Below, piece by piece: positions 54,020 to 64,000 of a stretch of DNA of 64,000 nt (the first letter of the stretch is position 1; every line of letters starts with the position of its first letter). This stretch comes from Apoda limacodes (lineage: Eukaryota > Arthropoda > Insecta > Lepidoptera > Limacodidae): assembly GCA_946406115.1 (NCBI GenBank), contig OX291547.1:10235001-10299000 (forward strand). Reading direction: 5' to 3'. The notes beneath the pieces are model-generated. The model was not told the origin of the DNA and did no database searches. It worked only from the letters and a program-made list of their open reading frames with translations. The position numbers and the translations under genes were made by a program.

Positions 54020-56220
54020 AAAAAAAATCTTATTAAATTCTTTTTACAGCTTAAATTGTTAAATTATCCTAAAACGTTTTAATTTTAAGTGCTTGCATTT
54101 AAACAATGGAATATAACAATAAACCTATAAACATAATTCTCAAGACAATATACAAATTAAACCACAAGGTTAAAAAACTTATTAATTAATAACAACTACA
54201 AATGCTTACTCTAAGAAAATTCAGTGCTTAATTTCGTGTCAGTCAAATCTTGAATCCCTGTGTTAGAACCACACAATTTACTGTCAAAAATACTGTGAAA
54301 TTACTGTCAAAAATATAACTATAAGCCACTTTGAGGCTGATTTTAGTTGGTTTTTTAGCCGAATAAATTATAAGAATAAATAATTCATCCCAAAAATCGG
54401 TTGAGCTTGAGATAATATCGGGTCATGTTTGGCGTAGAGTTTTGAAGCCGTTACTCTCAGTCTGGGTTGCACCAACTCTAAGAAAATTCATTGCTTTATT
54501 TCGCTTTATTGCTTTATTTATACTGAAACACTTACAAACTTAGTACATCCAACTCACATTGTTATAAAGTACGATTATTTGTGTTGAAACAAATATTTAT
54601 TTTTACCATCTATATGACTTGCTTTTTAATATAATGAAAATAAAAGCTATCTGTCATATAATTACAAAGCAGCATTGTATTATTACTCCTTTTTAGTACC
54701 TATTGCTTATGTGAAACAAATTGAATATATTCCCTCTTCATTTCAGATAATAAATTGTTTGAATACATTTTTTTACATGACATAAAAGAAAAAGAAAAAA
54801 CAATTTAAAAGTTTAACGTAGGTAAGTATCTACCTACTTTTACCAACCCTATACGTCTTGTTAGCGACAGGTTTAATATAAAGATAACTACTTCCTTACG
54901 TCTAACACCCTGCCCTAGTTTTCTAATTTTTTTAGCTATTACGTCGCAGGTAGGTTACCTAAATTCTGACAAGTGTAAGAAAAGCAAAGGCCTCTTTGTC
55001 TAAATCCGGTCGAGTACTGTACTTTTTAAACTTTACTGATGTAGTAGTCTGTTTTCATGTCACTTTTGACCAGTTAAGAATGACATGCACAAACAATACT
55101 GAGTAAATGAATGTTTCCTTCTGTAAGTGAAATTAGGTTTTTTTTTTCGGGTCAAGATTTGACGCCACAAAAAAAAATCCTAAGTCAAAGGTCCAGTCCA
55201 GTCCAAAGTTCTTGAAATAAGACTACAACTATTTACAATAGAATTTTAATTACGTCATTTAGGAGGAGATTTGAACTCCTAAAACCCATCCCCTACATAC
55301 GCCGATGACCTTAAGCTATTATTATGTACTACAAGATGAGTCTTCGCCACTGTCCCAAAATAAAAATTGAACTTGTACCTACCTACCATATAAATAAAAC
55401 TGCACTAACTAGTACCGCTGTCTCATTGATTGCAGTGTATGGGCTGCATGTCGCTTAGTCACTGGCTGGAACAGGCCTTCCTGCTTATGGCACGTGACGT
55501 AATAATTAGTATTTTATCTTTCACGTGACGTTTATTTATAGCGTCTCCTCTAGTGTAAGTAATAGCTTAATGCCCTGATGTTAATTTTACCAATACTATT
55601 ATAATAAAGTGGATAGACTAACTGACTCATCAACGTGTGTCAACGTAGATAGAGCCGAAACCACAAAAGTAACACCATTAACTTCCATAATCAAGGTACG
55701 CAAAACATACCTAAGTTTTCTTTGAAATCCAGGCCCTAAGTCATTGACTAGTAGGTATCTTACCTGACCTCTAAAGATAAAAACACAAAAAAGAAAAAAA
55801 TAAAAATACATCATATATTTAAAAGCTTGAAGTACTAATATTCTATAGTAAATATGTATAACGGATAGCGTAAATCGGTGCTTCAATCTTTTAAAAATTT
55901 TGTATATTTTTTATTTTATTTTTTCTTTTTGTTGTTTTATATGTTATAATTTTTTTTTTTTCCTTTAAATTTATTACGGCATTTTAGTTTGTAGTTAGAA
56001 ATATTTCCATTTCAAGTAACTACATCTTCATTTTTTTTCTTATGTAATAGTAAGACCACTTCAAAGAGCCCGATAACGATGGGGTTAACTTGTTCCGTTC
56101 AGTAGTTCTTATGACCACATTTCGGCTCCATCATTAGACCAGCTCCATGGTACCATATTAATGCATTGTCATCCAAGTTACATAGGTGTACCAAATTTAA
56201 ACTCAATTGATCGCTGGGAA
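54020..56220. other. 2.2-kb AT-rich stretch
   Basis: Near 55260 'ggaggagatttgaactccta' can pair like a T-arm but no tRNA fold follows. 55599-55886 (minus) is open without domain. No gene could be supported. Confidence 0.45.
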
Positions 56221-56224
56221 GTGG

Positions 56225-56340
56225 GTCGAATTAGGCTTGCAAAATTTTTTTATTTTTACTTCACATGTGAAGTTAAATAAAAGCTTGTTAAAAAAGATTC
56301 CGACGAATTGAGAACCTCCTAATTTTTTGAAGTTGGTTAC
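56225..56340 (+). repeat. terminal piece of an 'accgacttcaaaaa' family element
   Basis: 'gacgaattgagaacctccta' and 'tttttgaagttggtt' are the family end. A perfect 16-bp palindrome acttcacatgtgaagt is at 56258-56273. Confidence 0.6.
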
Positions 56341-56344
56341 AAAG

Positions 56345-56645
56345 AACATAATTCTCGGACAAAATAAAATCTTTTATCAAAGCCTTTCGTAGTTTGAGTA
56401 GTGCTATTGACTATGTATACTGTGGTTTGAGGTTGCACCGGTAATCACAACTTCCACCGGAGCTTCCGTTGAAAGCCGGTCAGCAATACTATACTCACTT
56501 CCGACTTAAATCAGTTTGAACCTATTTTTACTTGATGTCTGGGTAATTTAAAAAATAATTTGTACTTAATATTCATTGTTTAAATATAGGTAATGTACTT
56601 AATTTTCGAGTCATCATTAACATGAACAAAGAAATAAAAAAAAAT
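56345..56645. other. non-coding stretch, nothing recognised
   Basis: 'caccggtaatcacaacttcc' to 'gaaagccggtcagcaatact' (56436-56490) is somewhat GC-richer but carries no frame. Confidence 0.45.
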
Positions 56646-56653
56646 ATGCGTCT

Positions 56654-56876
56654 CAGGGGCGGATCCAGCGGGGGGCGACCGCCCCCCCTTAGGACGGCCG
56701 AGAAAGAAATGATGAAATGATATTGGGGTTACTTGGGTTTGTATATTTAATTATTCAAAAACTGCACTAGCTGGGTCGATTGGGTAACTTACGTTTGCAG
56801 ATTCAAAGTTCAAAAAATACCTTTAGATCTTATGATCGCCCCCCCCCCCTAAACTTTTGGGCTGGATCCGCCCTTG
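56654..56876. mobile_element. hAT-type MITE, CARGGGCGGATCCAGC ends
   Basis: The ends caggggcggatccagc and the inverse of gctggatccgcccttg differ at one base. The adjacent 8-mers atgcgtct and tagcgtct share their last six bases. C/G runs lie just inside both ends. 223 bp, non-coding; a second hAT-type family distinct from that at 50143. Confidence 0.75.
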
Positions 56877-56879
56877 TAG

Positions 56880-57390
56880 CGTCTTCAAGACCTACTAAAA
56901 AGTGAACTTTACGCACAAAACAACATTACATATAAAAATATAAATCTGTCTTTGCTGTCAATTTTTGGCATTTCAATACAAGGAAATAAAAAGGTTTCTT
57001 TTGCTCTTTAGTCAGTGTTTAAAGGCGTGTAATTTTTTTATTTCTTTGTTTAGGTACTTTAATATTCATCGGGTACATATGGGTCGAATTCATAACCTAC
57101 TTTTTTGAAGTCTGTTAAAAATTTAAAAGTTAAAAATGACTTTAACGTTGTTATAATATCCACTACAGTAGTTAAACCTGGGTAAATAATGATGTGCCTT
57201 TATTCATTCATATTTTTACACAAACACATTGGTGTACAAAGGCGCCTGAATCATATCTACGTATAAGGCTGAATGTTTTACAGCTTTTCTACCCCCAACC
57301 ATAAGGGCGCTTATTATTATTTATATTTATATACTATATTATATACTTATCCCGAAAAAATTAAAAAATCTCGATTCTCCGTGAATTAGT
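56880..57390. other. AT-rich stretch, nothing recognised
   Basis: 'cctacttttttgaagtctgt' at about 57097 is another scrap of the 'accgacttc' family. Confidence 0.45.
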
Positions 57391-57394
57391 ATAA

Positions 57395-57520
57395 ACGAAT
57401 TCCACGTAGACAAACTAAAGTTACAGTAATAACGTGCTATAATAAATCAAGAGGTGTCCGTAGAAAATACCACGCCGATATTTCGAACTTAGCGCGGGCG
57501 GAGCCGCGGGCAAAAGCTAT
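57395..57520 (-). mobile_element. SINE-like 'gcccgcggct' family 5' end
   Basis: The minus strand starts 'atagcttttgcccgcggctc' plus 'cgcccgcgctaagttcg', a good match to the family edge. The 3' part is unclear. Confidence 0.65.
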
Positions 57521-57524
57521 TTAT

Positions 57525-58810
57525 ACATAATCTAACGTATAGCTGTGACATATATACGATCCTAGCTTATTTCTAGACTAAAACCAGTTCTAATACCTAC
57601 TTATTGAAGTTGGCAAACCGCACCTCCGTTCACGTCGCAGTACATGATTGGATGATTTGCAGTAACCATGATTAAATGTACTGTATTATCGATACGTTTA
57701 AATAAAGAATCGATTATGGTTTTATCAGTACACTATTCAGACTGCAGAATCGATGTAGCAATTGGAACGTGAATATTAACGTTCATCGTGAGGCCAGTGA
57801 CCCTACCATCTGCTCCATTCAACATTTTCACTTTTGTTTCAAGCTGTTTAAATTACACCTACCATTTTGTCCATGCTATCGATGTTTTGTGAAACATTAG
57901 CTACTTTATATTTTCAAAAAAATTTTTTTTTTTTTTAATGAAGTTTATTGTCTGTTGTTTCAGATCACTTTGAAAGACATTGCTAAGTGGCTGAACTAGG
58001 TCAGAGGTAAGAAGTTTCCTATATACTACACTTATTTTTAAACATTTTTCAAATATGCATCCCAGATATTTACTATTACTATATACCTACATATTGTGGT
58101 AGGTTTTTACAGCCAATTAAATAATTAAATACATACTTTATGTATATTCGGTCTCTGCGGCTCAGAGGGTTATAATGAAAACATTTATGAGATGAACATC
58201 TGTGTTTGTCTTTTGTCTAAGCGTTTTCTATGTATATTATGTATGTATTTACAAAAGTATATATGTACACTAAAGTATTTGTATCTGTTGTCTGTATGAC
58301 AAGCCTTGTTGTGTGATCTGGTCAAAAATACTGTTACTAGTATTTTGAACTTTTTATATAAGTTAAAGACATCCTACAGAAAAATCTTATTTGTTTTTTG
58401 ATAATTTTATTTTAATATAATTAATAGTCCTGACAAAATATACCAAGCTGGCACCAAGTGTTTGAGCATTTATGCCAATAAAAAAAAGCTTAAATAAGCC
58501 ACCACACTATAAATATTACATTCCATAGTATTGTTTACATTCCATTTTTACCTACCAAATAACGGTAAAAGAAATCAAGTATATTAGCAATATTTTATGT
58601 GGCTAACCACAAATATTCATATGACCTCAACCAACCGTCCAATGACAAGCATATGCAGTGTCTAATTGAAAGTCACCTCAGTTCCTACAAAATGGTGGGA
58701 GTGTCTGGAAATTGTGGGCCGACCCATATCTAAGACATAAAATTACGTCATTCTCCATGATTCAGGCCAGTAGATAATAAAGTGCATTATATCCGCCATT
58801 TTACGGTTAG
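57525..58810. other. 1.3-kb AT-rich stretch
   Basis: No frame or repeat edge of note. Confidence 0.5.
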
Positions 58811-58813
58811 GAT

Positions 58814-59264
58814 CAGGGTTGCCAATTGTTCTCTAAAAAAGAGTTTTGTTTTTTATTGCACTAAGTGTACTACATAATCTACTAGCGGCAATAATCCCGT
58901 GACTTCGACCGCGTGAACTTTTGAGAAAAAAAGAAATATCTCAACTGTGATTATTTTTACCTACCGGATATATTGGAATTGTCCTACAAATTTTCATGCC
59001 CTATTTTGCCATTTAGGGGATGATTTCAGAAAACAGTGAATCACGTTAATTTAAATTTCTAACTTACAAGCCAAATATAATTTTTTATGAATTCATATTT
59101 TTTTTAAATACGGATTTTTATACAAACTTTCAACCCCCATTTTATCCCCTTAGGGGATTTATTTTGAACAGAAAACTGATTAAAGAGTGGGATTTGCAGC
59201 ATGAAAAGTTTGCAGAGTTTCGTGGAGCATTTATTTTTTGCATCTAAAAAAGTTGGTAACCCTA
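58814..59264. mobile_element. possible hAT-type element, CAGGGTTGCCA ends
   Basis: CAGGGTTGCCAA at the left and the inverse of TTGGTAACCCTA at the right form short inverted ends like those of the 16190 MITE. The flanking 8-mers gttaggat and gataagac match at 5 of 8. The interior 'caaactttcaacccccattt' plus 'tatccccttaggg' resembles SINE-like sequence, so the two could be nested or the ends coincidental. Confidence 0.4.
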
Positions 59265-59269
59265 GATAA

Positions 59270-59545
59270 GACGTCTGACCGAGGCGCATTGCTTCACGAA
59301 CACGGCCCAGCGCCAAAGTGAACAATTGTATGCAAATATCGGTTATCTGTTAACACTGTTTGATATTCACAACGACTCGGAGTTAAATACTCGCTTTCAG
59401 TATCATTGTTGTGCTATATTTATGGATTTCTCTTCATTAAAAGAGAGACTACAATTTACATAAAATGAAGGTTAAAAATATTTAGAGTATTTGGTCTTCC
59501 TCCTCGTTAAATCTGAGATACCGGACATAAATCTAAAAAAAAAAC
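59270..59545. other. non-coding stretch
   Basis: Nothing recognised. Confidence 0.45.
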
Positions 59546-59549
59546 TACT

Positions 59550-59815
59550 ACTAGCTCTTGCCCGCGGCTCCGCCCGTCCTATATTTAGTTATAGGCCTGG
59601 GATTCTTACAGCAACTCCTTGATTATACTAAAGAAGTTTGTTATAGCAGCTGCTGCAGCTATGGTTCGTTCGTGGAATTTGGTTATATGGTTACTCCTGT
59701 GGGAACTTTTAAATATTCCGGGATGAAAAAAGCTAATTCCAGGATCTAACCTATGTGTGCCATGTTTTATCTCGATCCATCCAGTGGTCGAAACGTGATT
59801 AAGTAACAAACAACC
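59550..59815 (+). mobile_element. SINE-like 'gcccgcggct' family copy
   Basis: 'actagctcttgcccgcggct' plus 'ccgcccgtcc' at the left, 'gtgggaacttttaaatattc' and 'cgggatgaaaaaagc' in the middle, 'aacgtgattaagtaacaaac' at the end: the best-preserved order of the family here. The 63-codon frame through it is a shadow. Confidence 0.8.
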
Positions 59816-59819
59816 AAAA

Positions 59820-61035
59820 ATCCAAACTATCGCATTTATTTAATACTAATGGGATAGCTGGGAATGCAATCCCGCAAGATAATTCCAATCCACGTCTTTG
59901 GATCCAGGTATTTGCAAGATCCAGCAGGGTGGAGGGTGGACTTAGGGTGGACGAAGAAATCAATCGTTATAAAGACCTAGTAGACCTAGTTTTCATGGTT
60001 TTCATTTTAACCCAGATTAAACGAGCTTTTTGGTACATTTTAAATGATTTATTAATACTTTTAGACATAAACATGACATTAATTAACATAAGAACGAAAC
60101 ATTAATTTAAAATTTACATATTCACGTAATTTAAACATCAGAAACAAAAATTGACATAGTCAGTCACTTAAATATGACAATTATCAAATTGACCTCGTCA
60201 CGTCAACTAACATAAATTGAAATAATCACGTTCACACCACTAACACCTTAAATTCTCAAAAATTAAACATTTTTTTATAGCTTCGTAAGAAAGTAAGAGT
60301 ATCAATAAAATTAAAATACCTACTAGTACACGCCAGGCTCGTGGTGAAATTAAAACTCCTAGGCCACCACCGACCGTCTGTAACCCTATGTATTTCCAAA
60401 AAGTTTTATTTATATTATATTATACTATACCTTTGCCATTTAAGAATCTATCTCCCGAACAGTTTTATCGGTTCGCTGCACGGACTGTTAAAGGTTTTCT
60501 TCACATTAAATTTTCGCGTATCTATATAATAAAGCGTAGGTAACATTCAAAATATACGAAGCCATACCAGGTCAGGAAACTGCGATGGATAGAGTAGATA
60601 CCTAAAGGTGGATAGCCAAATTATGTTGTAGGAGCAATAAACACAGTAAACGATTTTGTTCATGTTGACAAACACGGTGTCCAAAGTGTAGGTTCTAAAG
60701 GTAGGGAAGAGTGGAACCCGCTGACTGATACTGATAAGGAGATGTTATGATAGCTGAAAATAAAACATAGACAACCGATTTTCAAAGAAACAAAGACTAG
60801 CCTAGTTACAATCACCTCTGTTAAATTAAGCAATTTTTTTAGAGTCAAACAAACCATCAATTTCCCAGTCAACTAATCATTTTGAATCACAAAAATGAAA
60901 CAAAATTACATTTGACAAATATTATCTTTTACAAAGATATGAGTTAGATGATGAGGTTGTCCTCCAAATACCATTTAAGTCACATCAAGATTGTTGTCCA
61001 ACTCATTATAAGTTAATCTAAGTGTAACGTATCTA
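59820..61035. other. AT-rich stretch, nothing recognised
   Basis: 59850-59950 ('gggatagctgggaatgcaat', 'cccgcaagata') may be repeat debris. No gene. Confidence 0.45.
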
Positions 61036-61039
61036 GTAA

Positions 61040-61130
61040 ACGTTTCGTCAGTTAGCGCGTGTAGACAGTTGACTGACGTAGGCACTTAGCAGCCGCCATT
61101 GTTTCCAGTTTTTCTAAATTCTCACCTGCT
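61040..61130 (+). promoter_or_regulatory. promoter-like patch
   Basis: Initiator-like cgTCAGTT at 61046, followed by a GC-richer segment with a GACGTAG word about 25 bp downstream, where a DPE could sit. No donor is identified nearby. Weak evidence. Confidence 0.2.
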
Positions 61131-61134
61131 CAGA

Positions 61135-61365
61135 CATAACTTCTTTGTCATGTTCACTTTGTCGACTTTGTTTTTTTCTCTTGTGATGATATCTAATAGA
61201 ACACGGTATGTATATTTTAATCTTGTCACATGCTTCTCTGATAACGTCATTATCATACTTTCAACTTTATCTGCAGCAAAATGTTTTGAATTGTTTAAAA
61301 ATCTAATGATTACTGAAGCCAAATTATAATAAATTATATAATTTATATAATATTAGCTTTTTGTA
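61135..61365. other. open on both strands, unassigned
   Basis: Frames on plus (61099-61329) and minus (61122-61322) overlap; neither shows a domain. Confidence 0.3.
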
Positions 61366-61367
61366 GG

Positions 61368-61562
61368 ATTTCTACGGCAACTCCACAATTATAGAAAAAA
61401 AACCGACTCACACTAGCTAGACGTTTTTAAACAGCCTATGTCATTTCTTAAGGTGCAAGCTATCACCTTGCCAAATTTCATAGAATTCGGTTTAGTGGTT
61501 TAGCCGTGAAAAGGTAACAGACAGACAGAGACACTTTCGCATTTATAATAATAGTATGGATG
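61368..61562 (+). mobile_element. SINE-like family 3' half
   Basis: 'ttctacggcaactccacaat' and 'tatcaccttgccaaatttca' lead to the diagnostic end 'gacactttcgcatttataat' plus 'aatagtatggat'. The 5' 'gcccgcggct' edge is missing. Confidence 0.7.
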
Positions 61563-61710
61563 CTCCTTCAATAGGTAGTTGCTTATTTAAGCTTGCTTTT
61601 CAGACGGTTTCTTTGTCTATTATATTCCTGTTTATGTTTCAAGAACGTAAAATCAGCATGTGTGTGCCGAGTTCTAGGACTTTTATCTAATCTTATCTTG
61701 GTTTCTCCGA

Positions 61711-61807
61711 TACGGTCGCGTCAGTGTGCGTTGTGTAGGGAGGTGGAGACGACACAGTACGTGCATTAGTGAGTGCGTATCAACGCCGCTGGTTTTAAAA
61801 CTAACAG
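61711..61807 (+). other. candidate non-coding first exon
   Basis: Initiator GCGTCAGTGTG (A at 61713), a GAGACGAC word about 25-30 bp further that could act as DPE, no long frame, and a good donor ACTAACAG|GTAAAC at 61807/61808. This is the usual arrangement of a short insect 5' UTR exon. If real, the gene continues to the right, beyond the window or in exons not recognised. Confidence 0.35.
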
Positions 61808-62264
61808 GTAAACATTCTATACAAAAGAGGGACTTATAGTAAGGTCTTTTCGTACCGTTAACAATTACCTGCTTCGCATTGAATATTTCAATATGTATCT
61901 ACTATTTGAGGTATCTTATGTAGACATTTTGTTAAAGATTAATTTGAAAAATATTGTTTACTGAGCGATATATTATCTTCGTGTCTGTCACCCATTACCT
62001 TCGTTTGTTGACATAGTGTTTACTAGCGATCAGTGCAGTACACGATGTAGGTGCCTCTACGTTAAATTTCTTAGTTTTTTGTTCAAGCTATTTGTGTTAA
62101 GGAAATTAATTAGGTAATCAGCAACGTGCCATATCTGTCCATAAACTTTTGAATCGATAACGAGCTAATTGTCAGATACGAAATAGCGTTTTTTTCCTAA
62201 AATATACAAACAAATGATAAGTTGAGTTTATTACAACAAGTCTAACTGGTCCGCGATAACCAGT

Positions 62265-62501
62265 TTGAGTATGTGTGGAAAGACCTGTATTCGAACGTCG
62301 CGTCTGTGACTACACAAACAACCTGCCATAGCTTTTGTGTTCTCGCGTCCAATATCGTTGAAGGCGCCCACCCGTCAATTCATTTGGCGACAACTGCTCA
62401 GTCAGTCTACCTGCGCGATCGACATCACATCGCTCTCGCGAGTGTATACCGTGCTTTATTGTGGCTGTGAAAGTGCTTACAACTTTCTACAATACGTATA
62501 G
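62265..62501 (+). other. CpG-rich patch, second candidate leader exon
   Basis: 'ctcagtcagtctacctgcgc' gives a TCAGTC initiator near 62402, and 'acgtatag|gtaggt' a possible donor at 62501. The 65-codon frame 62273-62470 crosses the putative start site and is probably not coding. It lies about 600 bp after the candidate exon at 61711, so it could be an alternative promoter of the same gene. Confidence 0.25.
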
Positions 62502-62504
62502 GTA

Positions 62505-63475
62505 GGTTTCCATATTCAGTACTTGGACCGTGCATCGCCAGCCTAACGCTAAACTAATTGTGGATTAATATAGAAATATTTGTGATAAACAAAGTGATTA
62601 TATTAGTGGTTTAGTGAATTTGTGCAGTTTCATCGTTTGTCTATATCGCTAAAACGTCCTTAGGTTTGTTTAAACCTTTTTTTAAATTAAGATTTACGAT
62701 GTATCCAAACATCATTTTTTAATACAAACTGTGTCACAGCCTATTATATCTTTAACTACAGACATTACACTACTGAAAACGTGTTATCATTTGTCATAAA
62801 GCGCTATTTACCAAAGTCGCAAAACGCATAGGTAATCATCGAAAAATGCTCGTGATTTATTTATTGAATTAATCAAATGTATGAAATCAACAAAAACTTT
62901 AGTTATTTCATAATTCAATAGCATTTCATGATTACTTAAATATGCTTTTTGCGATTATGATAAATACCTAGCAATATATGATAATAACTTATTTTAAGCA
63001 TCGCAGGCTGTATATAGTAAGTACCTATGAGATAAATCTGATTCGGAATAATTCGCCTTAATTTTGATTCTTTTTTATAAAAAACACAGTTAAGGTCGAC
63101 TTAATAAATTAAAAAAAAATTGTAATTAATTAGTTTTTTTAACGTTCTTAATTAATATGTGTTGCGGAAAGTTAATTAATTATACTTGTTTAGAAATAAT
63201 CTAGTGGTAACAAAAAGTGGTTAGTGATACTTTTTTTTATATCTGACGAAGTTTAATGCAGCTACTAATTAATTATGTACACGAATAATTAAAAAGCATT
63301 GGGAACCAAAACTCTACCGCAAAAAAAACATGTAACTGTTTTGCAATCGGTACACCTGCTAACTTACGTAACACAGACTTAAAATTATCAATTTTCAACT
63401 AACTAAATGAAAAAAAGCAACTACATTTTTAGCTTAAAATTGTAGGAAATTTCTTAATATTTAGACATAAACTCA
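62505..63475. other. AT-rich stretch, nothing recognised
   Basis: No feature could be supported. Confidence 0.5.
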
Positions 63476-63479
63476 AGCA

Positions 63480-63665
63480 ATGTCTTCCGAAGTAAAGACT
63501 TTTTTCGCTTTAAAAACTAAAATTGCAAAATTTGATTATTTACCTGACAGATTAAGAAAAAAAGGTTGCAAGTTGCTGCAGGTCTTAAAACTTGCAGAAA
63601 CCACTTCGGAAGGTCACCTTGATGAAATATGTAGAGATATCTACTTACTAAAAACTTCTAACTAA
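63480..63665 (+). CDS. 61-aa ORF with polyadenylation signal, unrecognised
   Basis: MSSEVKTFFALKTKIAKFDY starts from an ATG in context aagcaATGT; the protein continues LPDRLRKKGCKLLQVLKLAE and ends TSEGHLDEICRDIYLLKTSN. The mixed, mostly helical-looking charge pattern is protein-like rather than AT-random. AATAAA at 63691-63696, 26 nt after the stop, would serve as a polyadenylation signal. It could be a small gene, a retrocopy, or a coding exon read past its donor. I do not recognise a family. Codons are AT-rich like the surroundings, which weakens the case. Confidence 0.35.
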   Translation: MSSEVKTFFALKTKIAKFDYLPDRLRKKGCKLLQVLKLAETTSEGHLDEICRDIYLLKTSN

Positions 63666-63690
63666 ATTACCCAATCTGTTTGTGGTGTGC

Positions 63691-63696
63691 AATAAA
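63691..63696 (+). terminator. AATAAA polyadenylation signal candidate
   Basis: Lies 26 nt after the stop of the 61-aa ORF. The hexamer is common in AT-rich DNA, so it counts only together with the ORF. Confidence 0.25.
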
Positions 63697-63699
63697 CGT

Positions 63700-64000
63700 A
63701 TAAAATGTGCATAGGTAGGTGTGCAATTGATATCGAAACCACAGACTATATAATACTATTCGAAACGATAGCTCTTTAAACTGGTATCTCCATTACATAA
63801 ACTAACATGTTGCGCTTGCGATACAAGAGTTTTTACTAAATTGCAGGCCCTGGCATTCCTATGCCCCTGATGACAATAAAGTGTATTTAAGGGAATAGGG
63901 AATTATACGATTCGCGGCATCTCGATACAAACGAATTTTTCACTTATTTTTGTTTGACATTTACTTATCAAACCCTATTTTGTAGACATGATCTCAAGCC
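63700..64000. other. window end, nothing recognised
   Basis: No feature could be supported. Confidence 0.5.

Noticed and set aside
55255..55330. T-arm-like 'ggaggagatttgaactccta'
   Set aside because: No matching acceptor, D or anticodon arms could be folded around it, so not a tRNA gene.
1..64000. rRNA, tRNA and snRNA genes
   Set aside because: Scanned by eye for conserved arms and boxes; none could be supported.

Overview
This window looks like intergenic or intronic DNA from a moth or butterfly (Lepidoptera). It is strongly AT-rich, full of the GTAGGTAC/TACCTACC words common in lepidopteran genomes, and carries repeat families I know from that order: the 'ttccgta...gactcgcacttggccg' elements, the 'accgacttcaaaaa' elements, the 'cttttgcccgcggct' SINE-like elements, and Jockey-type LINEs ending in 'ggtggcaaac...cgcctgatgg'. 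I could not run searches, so family names rest on recognition of translated motifs and on structure: inverted ends, target-site duplications (TSDs) and hairpins.

No complete host protein-coding gene is visible. The recognisable protein-coding matter is decayed non-LTR retrotransposon: Jockey-type fragments at 0.96-1.33, 4.03-4.59, 17.96-18.25, 28.94-29.1, 43.9-45.3 and 53.96-54.0 kb, an RTE-type reverse transcriptase at 3.55-3.89 kb, another RT at 6.5-6.8 kb, and an RT C-terminus on the minus strand at 49.2-49.8 kb. Several short open stretches have coding-like codon choice but no recognisable identity (5.46, 6.12, 20.74, 23.87 minus, 34.8, 41.0, 63.5 kb). A few CpG-richer patches look like first exons with good splice donors (13.4, 33.3-33.5 minus, 61.7, 62.4 kb). 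They may belong to a host gene with long introns, but nothing here proves it.

Layout: 0-9 kb holds Jockey, RTE and Helentron-like elements, including one nested in another. 9.6-11.7 kb is an old element with inverted ~113-bp arms, a Cys-rich coding relic and a perfect DR1 nuclear-receptor site. 13-16.4 kb has exon-like patches, a near-perfect 88-bp-arm palindrome and an hAT-type MITE. 18-22.4 kb has SINE-like, foldback and piggyBac-like ends. 25.5-27.7 kb holds two large foldbacks, one of which hosts a nested insertion. 30.7 and 36.0 kb carry near-identical 190-bp elements. 31.0, 50.1 and 56.65 kb carry hAT-type MITEs. 40.6-42.0 kb is an inverted pair of elements around a coding-like ORF. 43.9-45.3 kb is the longest Jockey relic. 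45.3-64 kb is mostly single-copy-looking AT-rich DNA with scattered SINE-like copies.

The most interesting signals are structural. Several short families share a Helentron-like plan: a terminal motif repeated inverted just inside the other end, sometimes a GC hairpin, then insertion next to a T tract. Two of these insertions are nested. The window also has many long foldbacks, nuclear-receptor-like sites inside elements, and orphan coding-like exons in a desert without intact genes.
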